64,000 nucleotides of DNA, taken from assembly GCA_938074605.1 (NCBI GenBank), contig CALJEI010000010.1:1-64000 (forward strand), in the 5' to 3' direction. Source of the DNA: an uncultured Ignisphaera sp. (GTDB taxonomy: Archaea; Thermoproteota; Thermoprotei_A; Sulfolobales; Ignisphaeraceae). The position numbers and the translations under genes are program-made. The notes below the pieces were generated by a model. The model ran no database searches. It saw only the letters and a program-made list of their open reading frames with translations, and had not been told where the DNA came from. This document shows, one piece after another, positions 37,260 through 46,498 of this stretch. Each line of letters begins with the position of its first letter. The first letter of the stretch is position 1.

Positions 37260-38075
37260 TTGTCCCTAATTTCACAGATAAAAATACTATTAACTAGATT
37301 AGCAGATGGTATAGAGGGTTTAAGCATTAGCACTAAGAGTTTTAGAAATACCCTTGAAAATCTAAGGCATATAGAGGGTGTACGCCTATATACTAAGACT
37401 ATAGCACGTCACTTTATAGAGTTAAATGAAGATTTAAAACATATAGATAAAGCTTTAGAGGAATACAATATAGAACTTATTGATAAGAGTATTAAAAATC
37501 TTGAAAATAAGATAAGTTATATGGTATCGAATATAGTTAAAAGTAACTTAAGAACCTCTGCCTTAATGTCACTAGCAATATTCTTCTTAACTATAGCCAG
37601 TATTATTACATCATATAGCTCTATATATCACTTCTTAGAGGACTATCCCATAGCGCTCATGATTCTATCTATGGGTATAGGAAGTATCGTATTAGTAGGA
37701 TTTTTCTTAAGACTCTTATCTGTAACATTATTAATGCCATCAATTCCCCTAATTTCACTAGTTCAATTAATTATAATTTTAGCTAAAGGATATATCGATA
37801 ATTATATATTGATGTTGATACTCTTTGTTGGCTGCTCCCTTTTTATCGCAATTGATATAAATCTCTACGCAATTAAAACGTATAAGAATACCATACTTGC
37901 ATTCCTTAATTTTAGTAAAATGATTGAAAGTATTTTATCTAAAATAAATAGAATTGAGGTAAAGAAATTAAGTATTAAAATACAGGATCTAATAAAAGAT
38001 TATGAGAAAGTATATAGAAATGAAGCTTATGAGCTTATTAAGTATATAGAAGAGTTATCAAGTATGAGAAGCTAG
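37260..38075 (+). CDS. Membrane protein with flanking helical/coiled domains
   Basis: The 271-residue protein is unknown. The first 90 residues are amphipathic helices with coiled-coil character (FIELNEDLKHIDKALEEYN). Four or five membrane helices follow (about 95-205), then a helical cytoplasmic tail (KMIESILSKINRIEVKKL). TTG at 37260 is just after the glycosyltransferase stop, so they are probably co-transcribed. A scaffold role beside the glycosyltransferase is speculation. Confidence 0.5.
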   Translation: MSLISQIKILLTRLADGIEGLSISTKSFRNTLENLRHIEGVRLYTKTIARHFIELNEDLKHIDKALEEYNIELIDKSIKNLENKISYMVSNIVKSNLRTSALMSLAIFFLTIASIITSYSSIYHFLEDYPIALMILSMGIGSIVLVGFFLRLLSVTLLMPSIPLISLVQLIIILAKGYIDNYILMLILFVGCSLFIAIDINLYAIKTYKNTILAFLNFSKMIESILSKINRIEVKKLSIKIQDLIKDYEKVYRNEAYELIKYIEELSSMRS

Positions 38076-38100
38076 TGAAAGAAATAACGGTGTACATAAG

Positions 38101-38577
38101 ATGCCTGAGAGAACCTCAGTCCAGCAACAAAAAACCAAGGAATTGAAAATTTTTTCCGTACAAGTTGTAACATTAGATCAAATAAGAAATGATAAACGAA
38201 AACTAACATTAATATACATTATAAAATCATTGAAAGAAGTCAGCGAGAAAGGTTTATCATATCTAATTAATTATTTAAAAGAAGAAAAAAAGAAAGATTT
38301 AGGATACAACATCACCAAAATAGGAAATAAAATTATTGTAAAAGAGTTGAATGAGGATATTAAGCTGCTCCTCTATGCTGGCATTATAGAGATGGATCCA
38401 AAAACCAAAAAACTAAGACTTACAAGTAATGGACAGGAATTCTTAGAGAGTATTAAAGTTGTTGATAAAGATTTAGAACAATTGTTACAGCTTATTGAAG
38501 AATATCGAAATAAGATAATAGCAATTGATGAAGAGATTTCATTAATGACTGTAAGCATTAGTGGCAAAAAGACTTAA
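38101..38577 (+). CDS. Small winged-helix-like/helical protein
   Basis: The 158-residue protein is not recognised. A segment around 30-125 could be a winged helix (KLTLIYIIKSLKEVSEKG ... LLYAGIIEMDPKTKKLRLT, with GQEFLESI after it), like archaeal PadR- or ArsR-type proteins. A C-terminal helix of coiled-coil type ends it (LEQLLQLIEEYRNKIIAID). It lies 25 bases after the coiled-coil membrane gene. DNA binding is inference. Confidence 0.45.
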   Translation: MPERTSVQQQKTKELKIFSVQVVTLDQIRNDKRKLTLIYIIKSLKEVSEKGLSYLINYLKEEKKKDLGYNITKIGNKIIVKELNEDIKLLLYAGIIEMDPKTKKLRLTSNGQEFLESIKVVDKDLEQLLQLIEEYRNKIIAIDEEISLMTVSISGKKT

Positions 38578-38725
38578 ACTTAGATGATCAATTTTATTAT
38601 CAATTTTATTACTTTCTTAAACCATTAAATGCCTTTATTAGCATTATTATCTACTGTTTATTTGTGATAGATGCCTTATATTGAAATTACTTTACACATA
38701 CCTATAATTTACCATAAGGAATACC

Positions 38726-39145
38726 CTATATAGATAGAGTTACTCCTTCTCTTTCTCCTCTTCTTCTCCTAGCGCCCTCACTAAAGATCTCAATTAACAT
38801 AGGACTCAATTTTCCCTCTTTTTCGAGTGCCAGTATATGATCTCTAAAACCTTCTGTATGTCTAACATCAAGCTCTAAAAGCTGTTGTAGTAGTGCAAAT
38901 ACAGTTTTCCATACATCTTCAAGTTGTTCCTTAGGCATATTGCTTATTATAAAGGGATCTTGTAACCAACTATCAAAGGCTTTTAAAGTTCTCATTATAT
39001 GTTGAAATGCCATTCTTGTGTATAATATTAATTCAAGTCTATCGCCTTTATTAACATTTTCATATACGTTATTAAACCATTCCTTTATTTTCTTTTGCAT
39101 CTCAATCCATTGTGTTAAATTGTCGTATAGTGATGACATTTTCAT
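38726..39145 (-). CDS. Helical archaeal protein, probably DUF2153
   Basis: The 139-residue all-helical protein (WIEMQKKIKEWFNNVYENV ... LELILYTRMAFQHIMRTLKA ... LQQLLELDVRHTEGF) fits a conserved archaeal family of unknown function (DUF2153). It has a basic C-terminus (ARRRRGEREG). It lies downstream of the Trm112-like gene on the same strand with a short gap (36 bases), so it may be in the same operon as the phosphohexomutase. Confidence 0.6.
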   Translation of the reverse strand: MKMSSLYDNLTQWIEMQKKIKEWFNNVYENVNKGDRLELILYTRMAFQHIMRTLKAFDSWLQDPFIISNMPKEQLEDVWKTVFALLQQLLELDVRHTEGFRDHILALEKEGKLSPMLIEIFSEGARRRRGEREGVTLSI

Positions 39146-39181
39146 ACACCATTTATTAATATGTGTTAAAGGATTTTTAAG

Positions 39182-39610
39182 TTAAAGGTTTTCCTTAGAA
39201 TTCTCAATCAAATTATATGGTTTCCCGTATAGCTTTACATCTTCACTTAAATTATTCTCATGCAATCTAAGAAACTGTAGATCCTCCTCTTTCCTCCTGT
39301 AGTTATCTGGTAGAATTCTAGGTATTTCATCGATTATGGGATACCATCTATGGCAACTAGTACAATAAACAACACCTGTTTTTACTTCATACTTTATACA
39401 TTCATCACATTTTGTAGTATCTAAATCCTTTATGTATTTATTCATATAGGCGCAATATAAATCACATAGCGGCTTTTTTATGTCATGAGGCAAAGTCCTA
39501 TTGTCATATTCATTCAACTCAATAACTATTAATTTTAATGGAAAGCCTTTGTCCTTACAGTAAGGACATGCTAAATAGTTAAGTAATCTGTATTTCATTA
39601 CGAGCATCAC
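39182..39610 (-). CDS. Trm112-like zinc protein
   Basis: The 142-residue protein has the Trm112 frame: LNYLACPYCKDKGFPL at the start, and GVVYCTSCHRWYPIIDEIPRIL, the hallmark of the family, near residues 80-103. An inserted middle region contains extra cysteines (CDLYCAYM, CDEC). Trm112 proteins activate methyltransferases of tRNA, rRNA and release factor. The gene overlaps the end of the phosphohexomutase gene by 4 bases. The extra cysteine pair in the middle is unusual for the short archaeal Trm112. Confidence 0.8.
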   Translation of the reverse strand: MMLVMKYRLLNYLACPYCKDKGFPLKLIVIELNEYDNRTLPHDIKKPLCDLYCAYMNKYIKDLDTTKCDECIKYEVKTGVVYCTSCHRWYPIIDEIPRILPDNYRRKEEDLQFLRLHENNLSEDVKLYGKPYNLIENSKENL

Positions 39611-40977
39611 CTTGATTGGATTATACTGAGTACTTCCTTTAATATTCTTTCAGCTATATCCCTATTCCACGATTCAATGGCTACTCTTAGTAAAGGTTCT
39701 GTGCCACTAGGCCGTACAAGAAATGAATATTCTTTATCTAACACCTTAATACCATCTATGTCAATTATTCTATATCCTTTATAATGCTCCCTAATTTTAT
39801 CTACAACCTCTATACCCTCTTCCCTACTCCTTATAGGAATTTTCATTCTAATTATTGTTGGTTTTTCTATTGAGTTAATAATATCAGCTAGGGTACGGCT
39901 CTCCTCTACCAATAATTCAGCCATTAAAACTGCCGTCATTGTACCATCTCTTACTGGTTGATGTGGTACATATGCAAATCCACCATTATCCTCAAACCCT
40001 GAAATTGCTCCCCCTAACTCCACTATTTTTCTAGCTATATTCAAAAATCCTACACGAGTCCATACAACATCTATGCCTTTACTTATCAAATGTTTTTCAA
40101 CTAAAAAATGGCTTGTAGATATCGCCGTTACAACCTTTTTAGGAAGATCAGGGTTTTTACTAGCAATATAGTTGGAAAGTATTATTGCAGATATGTCGCC
40201 TGATATAAATTGCCCCTTATTATCTACAAATATTGCTCTATCCCCATCACCATCATGTGCAACACCAAAGTCTGCATGAACTGCTTTAACTATATTCATT
40301 AGGTCTACTAATGTTTCAGATGTAGGTTCATAAGGTCTATAAGGTCTATCTATATCAGCATTTATAGTTATGACTTTTAAGCCAAGCTCTCTGAGAACTC
40401 TAGGTGTAGTTAGTGTTGAGACACTATTTGCACAATCAACAACCACCTTCAATTCCTTTCTTTTCAGTTTTTCAGCATCTACATTCCTTTTTACACTATT
40501 TATATAATGTTCAATAGCTATATCAAATCTTTCGATAGATCTTATATCATTCCAAGGAACTACTCGAAATTTTGATTTAAATAGTATCTCTTCTACCTCC
40601 GCATCTACTTGTGGTGGAGCTTCTATTCCATCATTTAAAACTAATTTTACGCCAACCCATTCAGGTGGATTATGACTTGCGGTAACAACTACCCCATAAT
40701 CAAACCCAAATTCTTTGACACAAAATTGAAGTGCTGGTGTAGGTATAAAGCCTGCATCATAGACTTTTGACCCTGCTGTCGCTAAACCGCTCACTACCGT
40801 ACCATATATTGCTGAGTTACCTAATCTTCCATCCTTGCCAACAAGCACTCTAGAGCCTCTTGGAAAACGAGTAGCTATTGCTATAGCCAACCTCAATACA
40901 AAATCTGGTGCTTCTCTATCCACAATCCATCTAACTCCATCAGTTCCAAACAACTTTCGCTCTATATTGTTGGACAT
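39607..40977 (-). CDS. Phosphomannomutase/phosphoglucosamine mutase family enzyme
   Basis: The 456-residue alpha-D-phosphohexomutase interconverts hexose 1- and 6-phosphates. Its family motifs are in order: LFGTDGVRW, the phosphoserine loop TASHNPPEWVGVK, the metal loop HDGDGDRAIF, the sugar-binding FEDNGGFAY and the phosphate-binding VRPSGTEPLLRV. Substrate (mannose, glucose or glucosamine) is not resolved; archaeal enzymes of this class are often broad. The product feeds sugar nucleotides for glycans. Its stop overlaps the start of the Trm112-like gene. Confidence 0.93.
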   Translation of the reverse strand: MSNNIERKLFGTDGVRWIVDREAPDFVLRLAIAIATRFPRGSRVLVGKDGRLGNSAIYGTVVSGLATAGSKVYDAGFIPTPALQFCVKEFGFDYGVVVTASHNPPEWVGVKLVLNDGIEAPPQVDAEVEEILFKSKFRVVPWNDIRSIERFDIAIEHYINSVKRNVDAEKLKRKELKVVVDCANSVSTLTTPRVLRELGLKVITINADIDRPYRPYEPTSETLVDLMNIVKAVHADFGVAHDGDGDRAIFVDNKGQFISGDISAIILSNYIASKNPDLPKKVVTAISTSHFLVEKHLISKGIDVVWTRVGFLNIARKIVELGGAISGFEDNGGFAYVPHQPVRDGTMTAVLMAELLVEESRTLADIINSIEKPTIIRMKIPIRSREEGIEVVDKIREHYKGYRIIDIDGIKVLDKEYSFLVRPSGTEPLLRVAIESWNRDIAERILKEVLSIIQSR

Positions 40978-41077
40978 CCAATTAACACCTAGAGTACTTG
41001 TTTTAATGCCGATAAATATCTAATATAGAAATAAAAATTTTATATCTATGGGATAATATTCTTTTAGGCTGTTAAAT

Positions 41078-42145
41078 GTGGTTAAGTCTATAAAAAGGAT
41101 ATGGCTAGATGTACTAACACCTAAACAGGCTATGTTATTTGGCTCTATGTCTCACGAATTGATGTTACATGACTATAGCATAATATTGACTGCTAGAAAC
41201 TATGACTATACTATTGCAACACTTAAGCAACTTGGCGTAAATTTTATAGCTGTTGGTGAATATGGTTATGATCTAAGGAGTAAGCTTATTGAAGAATTAA
41301 AAAGAATGTCATCTCTTCTTGATATTGTAAATTATTTTGATGTTTTGATTGCATATCCAAATCCTGCGGCAGCTAGAATAGCATTTGCTCTTCAAAAACC
41401 CTACATAGCTTTAACTGATAGTCCACATAGCGAAATTCCATCCAGACTATCTCTACCCTTAGCTTCAGCTATCGTCACCTCATCATGTATTCCTAAAAAA
41501 ATGATAGAGCAATATATGTTTAAAGAAAAAACACATGTAATTCAATACAATGGTGTTGATGAAGTTCAATGGCTTAAGGATTTTAAACCTAACAAAGCTT
41601 ATCTAAAATCATTAGATTTAGATGAGTACAACTATATTGTTATAAGACCTCCTGAAGTTAGGGCTTCCTATTACAAGAATGGTATAGTAATTACTGAATT
41701 AGTTGAAAAGTTAATTCAGTATTTCATTGAGCAAGGTCTATCGGTGGTATATCTACCTAGATATAATGATGATGTAATTACAGCTAGATTTAATTCTGTA
41801 AAAAATTTTGTTATACCACCTAGAGATGTAGGCGTAAAGGGTTCACAATTACTATACTATGCTGTTGCTTCAATATCAGGTGGAGGTACTATGGCTAGAG
41901 AGGCTGCACTAATTGGAACGCTAGGTATTTCCCTATTTCCTCAGAAACTCTACGTTGATATATGTCTTCAAGAGAAAGGCTTTCCAATTTTAAACGCCTC
42001 ATCATTTGAAAGAATTATAGAGAAGGTGAAGGAGAGTTTAAGAAATGTTGAAAGGTATAAAAAAGAAGCCCTCACAATGCTTAAATCTCTTGAAAAGCCA
42101 GTATGTGGAGTTTTAAAAGCATTTGAAATTTTGAACATCATCTAG
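41078..42145 (+). CDS. DUF354 family glycosyltransferase-like protein
   Basis: The 355-residue protein fits the archaeal DUF354 group, which has a GT-B-type glycosyltransferase fold. WLDVLTPKQAMLFGSMSHEL at the start, a Rossmann-like pattern, and SISGGGTMAREAALIGTLGI near 268 (nucleotide-sugar site) support this. It probably acts on lipid- or protein-linked sugars, but no product is known. It starts at GTG 41078, divergent from the phosphohexomutase gene by 100 bases, and is followed 10 bases later by rnhB. Confidence 0.75.
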   Translation: MVKSIKRIWLDVLTPKQAMLFGSMSHELMLHDYSIILTARNYDYTIATLKQLGVNFIAVGEYGYDLRSKLIEELKRMSSLLDIVNYFDVLIAYPNPAAARIAFALQKPYIALTDSPHSEIPSRLSLPLASAIVTSSCIPKKMIEQYMFKEKTHVIQYNGVDEVQWLKDFKPNKAYLKSLDLDEYNYIVIRPPEVRASYYKNGIVITELVEKLIQYFIEQGLSVVYLPRYNDDVITARFNSVKNFVIPPRDVGVKGSQLLYYAVASISGGGTMAREAALIGTLGISLFPQKLYVDICLQEKGFPILNASSFERIIEKVKESLRNVERYKKEALTMLKSLEKPVCGVLKAFEILNII

Positions 42146-42155
42146 GTACCTAATA

Positions 42156-42785
42156 ATGGAGATCATTGCCGGAATTGATGAGGCTGGTAGAGGACCGCTA
42201 ATAGGAGACATGTTTATGGCCATAATAGTTATGGAGAGAGATCGTCTTGTCTTATTAAAAGAATTGGGTGTAAAAGATAGTAAGAAGTTAAGTAAAAATC
42301 GTAGAGAGATATTGTTTCCACAGATAGTGTTAAATTCGCTTATTGTATCAGTTGCTAGAGCTACTCCTAACCAAATAGATAGGGAGAATCTTAATACTCT
42401 AGAATTGAATATGGCATGTAAACTGATTAAGACTGTATCTAAACTACATACTATTAATGCTATTTATATAGATGCTTTTAGTGAACCAGAAACCCTAAAA
42501 ATTGCTTTAAATAAGAACTGCGGCATTCCAAAGGATGCTCTAATAATTAAATACAATGCAGATAGCGAATTCCTAATAGTTTCTGCTGCAAGTATTATTG
42601 CTAAAACCCTTAGAGATACCCATATAGCCCTATTGAAAAAATTTTATGGTGAATTTGGGAGTGGTTACCCAAGTGATCATAGAACAATTCTATGGATTAA
42701 ACACTACTTGAAAGAATATAACGAAATTCCTCCAATAGTTAGAAGATCTTGGCGAACAATTAATAAAATATTGTCCCAACTATAA
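42156..42785 (+). CDS. rnhB: Ribonuclease HII
   Basis: The enzyme cuts RNA in RNA/DNA hybrids and at single ribonucleotides. The 209-residue protein starts MEIIAGIDEAGRGPLIG with the catalytic Asp8-Glu9 pair. IYIDAFSE holds a third acid and AASIIAKTLRD is typical of the family. The C-terminal GSGYPSDHRT is intact. Length is normal for archaeal RNase HII. It lies ten bases after the DUF354 gene and is probably co-transcribed. Confidence 0.96.
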   Translation: MEIIAGIDEAGRGPLIGDMFMAIIVMERDRLVLLKELGVKDSKKLSKNRREILFPQIVLNSLIVSVARATPNQIDRENLNTLELNMACKLIKTVSKLHTINAIYIDAFSEPETLKIALNKNCGIPKDALIIKYNADSEFLIVSAASIIAKTLRDTHIALLKKFYGEFGSGYPSDHRTILWIKHYLKEYNEIPPIVRRSWRTINKILSQL

Positions 42786-42937
42786 AGTTAAACCAAAAAT
42801 TACGTCACGAGAAATACCAGTTACTAACCTATATATTATTGGCAATATAGATTTTTAAGTTTGTTAAGAATAGATTTACTCTATACGTTGTCAGAATAAT
42901 ATTCAATAAACTGACTGATCATAGCGAGGTGTAATTA

Positions 42938-43477
42938 TTGCCATTCATTCCAAGATTTTTAGCCGACGCCATGCTAGGTCACATAGCAAGATGGTTGAGA
43001 CTACTGGGTTACGATACCTTGTACTATAAGTCAATAAGTGATTGGAAACTGTTAAAAATAGCAAAAGAAGAAGATAGGATACTCTTAACTAGAGATTTAG
43101 GTCTTTTTAGGAGAGCTCGTAAATATGGCATAAGAGCTTTATTTATTGAAGATCCATCAGTAGAGAAGGTTCTAGCACTTATTTCAATAAAATATAATAT
43201 CGCATTAGAATTCAATAAAGAAAACACTTTATGTCCAGAATGCAATACTCAATTGAAATATACAACATCAATTGCAGAAGTATCTGCAAGAGTAGATAAA
43301 GAAATAGTATTAAAGTACAAGGAGTTTTGGATTTGCCCTTCATGTTCAAAAATTTATTGGCAGGGTACTCACTGGAGAACAATCTCAGCTATACTTGAAG
43401 AAGCCCGTCAAGAAAAACTAAAAATTCTCTCTAGAATTAAACCGCTAGAAAGAAAAGTATCCAGTGAAGGTGTATAG
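42938..43477 (+). CDS. Mut7-C family protein (PIN-like RNase with zinc ribbon)
   Basis: The 179-residue protein matches the archaeal Mut7-C family: a PIN-like domain starts FLADAMLGHIARWLRLLGYDT and continues to DRILLTRDLGLFRRA with the acidic residues of such nucleases. A zinc ribbon follows (CPEC near 98, CPSC near 139). The family is predicted to cut RNA. The start is TTG at 42938, six bases after GCGAGGTG. It overlaps the AMMECR1 gene by 14 bases, so the two are coupled. Confidence 0.85.
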   Translation: MPFIPRFLADAMLGHIARWLRLLGYDTLYYKSISDWKLLKIAKEEDRILLTRDLGLFRRARKYGIRALFIEDPSVEKVLALISIKYNIALEFNKENTLCPECNTQLKYTTSIAEVSARVDKEIVLKYKEFWICPSCSKIYWQGTHWRTISAILEEARQEKLKILSRIKPLERKVSSEGV

Positions 43478-44153
43478 CATAGTGAATACATCTCATAGAT
43501 TTAAAGACGTTATAAGCCCTTCTGAAATATCGCTAGATGACGGTATTTTACTAACATTAATGGCTAGAAGAGCTATAGAACAATATGTTAAATATAGTCA
43601 AAGGATAGAACCGTCCAAAGACATTCCACCTAAATTATTTAGACCTGGTATGGCCTTTGTAACAATAGATAGAATTCAAGAAGATAATAGTAGGGAATTA
43701 AGAGGATGCATAGGATTTCTCCAACCAGTTTCTCCACTCATAAATACAGTAATAAATGCTGCAATTGCAGCTGCTACTGAAGACCCTAGATTCCCTCCAT
43801 TAACTGAAGAAGAAATTAATAAAATAGTTGTAGAAGTTTCAATTCTCTCACTACCTACACCTATAGAAAATATTAGCGATATCATCATAGGTAAACATGG
43901 AATCATAGTCCATAGAGGCTGGAACAATGGAACTTTATTACCACAAGTGCCTATTGAGTATTGCTGGGATAACGAGACATTTGTAGCTGAAGGTTGTATT
44001 AAAGCTGGTTTAGAACCTGATTGTTGGTTAGATAAAAGAACTAAAATATATGTATATGAAGCTGTGGTATTTTATGAGGAGACCCCCAGAGGTACCATAA
44101 AGATGAAGAATCTTGTTGAAGAATTCAGCAAGAGATGCAGTAATATATTTTGA
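43464..44153 (+). CDS. AMMECR1-domain protein
   Basis: The 229-residue protein has the AMMECR1 domain hallmark LRGCIGFLQP (about 75) and also EDPRFPPLTEEEI and VEVSILSLPTPIENI. The domain is conserved from archaea to humans; its biochemistry remains unclear, with links to redox or RNA proposed in other organisms. It starts at GTG 43464, inside the end of the Mut7-C gene. This coupling to a predicted RNase is a hint of RNA function, as inference. Confidence 0.9.
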   Translation: MKVYSIVNTSHRFKDVISPSEISLDDGILLTLMARRAIEQYVKYSQRIEPSKDIPPKLFRPGMAFVTIDRIQEDNSRELRGCIGFLQPVSPLINTVINAAIAAATEDPRFPPLTEEEINKIVVEVSILSLPTPIENISDIIIGKHGIIVHRGWNNGTLLPQVPIEYCWDNETFVAEGCIKAGLEPDCWLDKRTKIYVYEAVVFYEETPRGTIKMKNLVEEFSKRCSNIF

Positions 44154-44206
44154 GAAGTGTCAGAATTTATATCCTATAGCTAATATAGAAATGACTGGTA
44201 TAGAAT

Positions 44207-44740
44207 ATGATACTATCTGATTTCGACTTAAGAAATTATATAAAAAGTAGAAGACTTGTTATAGAGCCATTTGATGAAATAATAGTACGTGAAAACGGTT
44301 TAGATCTTAGACTAGGTAATGAGATATGCGAATTGCTTTCACTTGATGAAGTTCTAGACCCATTTGAGGAAGTCGATCTAACTAAGTATTACAGATGTTG
44401 GAGATTTGATGAAGTCATAATTAAACCCTTTTGCATATATTTATTAGCAACAACTGAATACATAAAAGTACCTCCCGAGCTTATGGCATTTGTAGAACTT
44501 AGATCCACATTTGCTAGGCTAGGTCTATCTATACCACCAACAATTATTGATGGTGGATTTGAGGGTCAGATTACCATTGAGTTGCACGGCTCCTCCTTCC
44601 CAATTAAACTTAAAGCTAATACACGTTTTCTACATGTAGTCTTTTCTAAAGTCGTAAGCCCTATAGAAAAGCCGTATGGTGGTAGATATCAGGGGCAAAG
44701 AGGTGTAAGACTGCCCAAACTCCCTCTAGAAGCTGTATAA
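44207..44740 (+). CDS. dcd: dCTP deaminase
   Basis: The enzyme deaminates dCTP to dUTP for thymidylate synthesis. The 177-residue protein starts MILSDFDLRNYI. The motif VELRSTFARLGLSIPP holds the substrate-binding Arg and Ser, and IIDGGFEGQITIEL carries the catalytic Glu. The C-terminal YQGQRGVRLP is typical of the lid over the active site. A bifunctional dCTP deaminase/dUTPase cannot be excluded. It fits with the class II RNR in the same window. Confidence 0.93.
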   Translation: MILSDFDLRNYIKSRRLVIEPFDEIIVRENGLDLRLGNEICELLSLDEVLDPFEEVDLTKYYRCWRFDEVIIKPFCIYLLATTEYIKVPPELMAFVELRSTFARLGLSIPPTIIDGGFEGQITIELHGSSFPIKLKANTRFLHVVFSKVVSPIEKPYGGRYQGQRGVRLPKLPLEAV

Positions 44741-44788
44741 TACTTCATAATATTCTTTGAAGTTTTAAATAACTCATAAATTAGATCT

Positions 44789-45583
44789 TTATTTATTGAT
44801 AAACTCGATATCCACTTGTATATTAAGCATTTTAATGAGATTGCCCATGTAATATGTAAAAAATCCCTCCTCTCCCCCTATATTTTCAGAAGTTAAAATA
44901 CCTTTATCTAGATTCCCACTAATAACAAGCTGGATATAGGAACATATTTCTGCAACTAGGAATTGATTCGCATCAATCTCTCCAGCAATTTGATATTTAA
45001 GCTTCTTCCATTTACTAAACTGTACCCCTTCTATATCTACTTCAATGAATTTATAATTATGATGTAGTTGAACATCTAACTGCTTAATGCCTAGGTCTAT
45101 ACCAATAATATCTTTAATGTAATTTATAAGTATTTCATGTTTTTCTGCTGCAGCATTATGTAATAATTTTTTGTAGAAATATCCAATATTATTCAAAATT
45201 TCATAACCTAATGAAATTCTAATAGTTTTAATGTAGTCAAATAGTATTTTACCCCTACCTATAATTATCTTAATAGTTCCAATGATAGGTTGTACAAGTA
45301 GCACAATATTTTTGCCTAGATTAAGAGTGTTGAGCCTTGTTAGCATATCTCTTTTAATAATGGGACAGTATTCAATGATACTAAAAATAGTATTGCTACT
45401 TAATAATTTGACCAACTCCTCATATTCTATACAGCAACCAAGACTCAAAAACACATCTATTTTATCTTGCATATTGGCTAGACTATCAAATCTCTTAGTA
45501 ACTAGAACATTGCTAATAATACTTCTTATTATATCTGCTATTTGCATGTATTCATCTTCACATATTAATGTCATAGTATTCAT
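44789..45583 (-). CDS. Unknown protein at the end of the pyrimidine operon
   Basis: I do not recognise this 264-residue protein. It seems alpha/beta, with a CC pair near 50 (FLSLGCCIEYEEL), a central hydrophobic strand set (GKNIVLLVQPIIGTIKIIIG) and a late acidic segment (EIDANQFLVAEI). There are no membrane helices. Its ATG is six bases after the pyrD stop, so it is the last gene of the pyr operon. A role with dihydroorotate oxidation or in regulation is possible but unproven. Confidence 0.5.
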   Translation of the reverse strand: MNTMTLICEDEYMQIADIIRSIISNVLVTKRFDSLANMQDKIDVFLSLGCCIEYEELVKLLSSNTIFSIIEYCPIIKRDMLTRLNTLNLGKNIVLLVQPIIGTIKIIIGRGKILFDYIKTIRISLGYEILNNIGYFYKKLLHNAAAEKHEILINYIKDIIGIDLGIKQLDVQLHHNYKFIEVDIEGVQFSKWKKLKYQIAGEIDANQFLVAEICSYIQLVISGNLDKGILTSENIGGEEGFFTYYMGNLIKMLNIQVDIEFINK

Positions 45584-45589
45584 AGTCTT

Positions 45590-46498
45590 CTATCCTCTAA
45601 CGCTTATTCCTATGGCCTCACGAATATCCCTAAATCCATGTATCAACATCCAATTCCTCAAACCCTCTAAAATACTGACAATTACATTCTGCGAACCTCC
45701 TCGAAGTGCAGTGCCTATCTGTAATGCTCGTGCTCCAGCTATAATAAATTCAGCTGCATCTATCCAGCTTGAAATACCGCCACACCCTATTATCTCTGGC
45801 TGGAATTCTTTATAGACCTCATAAACAACTCTAACAGCTATTGGATGTATTGGTGGTCCTGACAAACCACCAAAAATATTCGTTAATACTGGCTTAAGTG
45901 TATAGACGTCAATATAGAGTGACTTAATAGTATTTATTAATGTTAGAGCTTTAGCGCCTGCTTCTATAGCCTTACCAGCCGCCTCCACAACTTTATCAGA
46001 TAAACCAAGTTTTGCTATAATAGGTATAGATACAACTGAGGCTACAGATTTAACAACATTGTATACATTGTGAGGGTCAGTCCCTATTTCAATGCCGTAA
46101 CCTTTTGTATGTGGACAACTAAGATTAATCTCTATAGCATCAGCCCCTGCATCATTAGCTACTGACGCTACCTCTATGAATTCCTGCTCATTTACTCCAC
46201 CTATACTAACTAGTATTGGCATGTAATGCCTTTTAGCTTCATTCACTAGCTCTGGTATAGCTTCCTTACCAGGATTTTCTAGACCTACTGCATTAATTAG
46301 GCCACCATTTGGTAATTCTATCAGTATGGGAGGGTCATATCCCCTCTTAGGTTTTGGTGTAATGGTTTTTGTTACTATAGCCGCTACACCATATCTAATA
46401 AGTTTTAGGATATGTTCACGGGCATATCCGAGAATTCCGCTAGCATTCATTAATGGATGTCTTAATTTTATTCCAGCAATGCTTATTTCTAAATTCAT
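45590..46498 (-). CDS. pyrD: Dihydroorotate dehydrogenase, type 1B catalytic subunit
   Basis: The FMN enzyme oxidises dihydroorotate to orotate. The 302-residue barrel has NASGILGYA, VTKTITPKPKRGYDPP, the catalytic Cys in INLSCPHTKG, ALTLINTIKSLYIDV, IFGGLSGPPIHPIA, and late GCGGISSW for phosphate binding of FMN. With PyrK in the same operon this is the NAD-linked 1B form. The ATG overlaps the pyrC stop by 4 bases. Confidence 0.95.
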   Translation of the reverse strand: MNLEISIAGIKLRHPLMNASGILGYAREHILKLIRYGVAAIVTKTITPKPKRGYDPPILIELPNGGLINAVGLENPGKEAIPELVNEAKRHYMPILVSIGGVNEQEFIEVASVANDAGADAIEINLSCPHTKGYGIEIGTDPHNVYNVVKSVASVVSIPIIAKLGLSDKVVEAAGKAIEAGAKALTLINTIKSLYIDVYTLKPVLTNIFGGLSGPPIHPIAVRVVYEVYKEFQPEIIGCGGISSWIDAAEFIIAGARALQIGTALRGGSQNVIVSILEGLRNWMLIHGFRDIREAIGISVRG

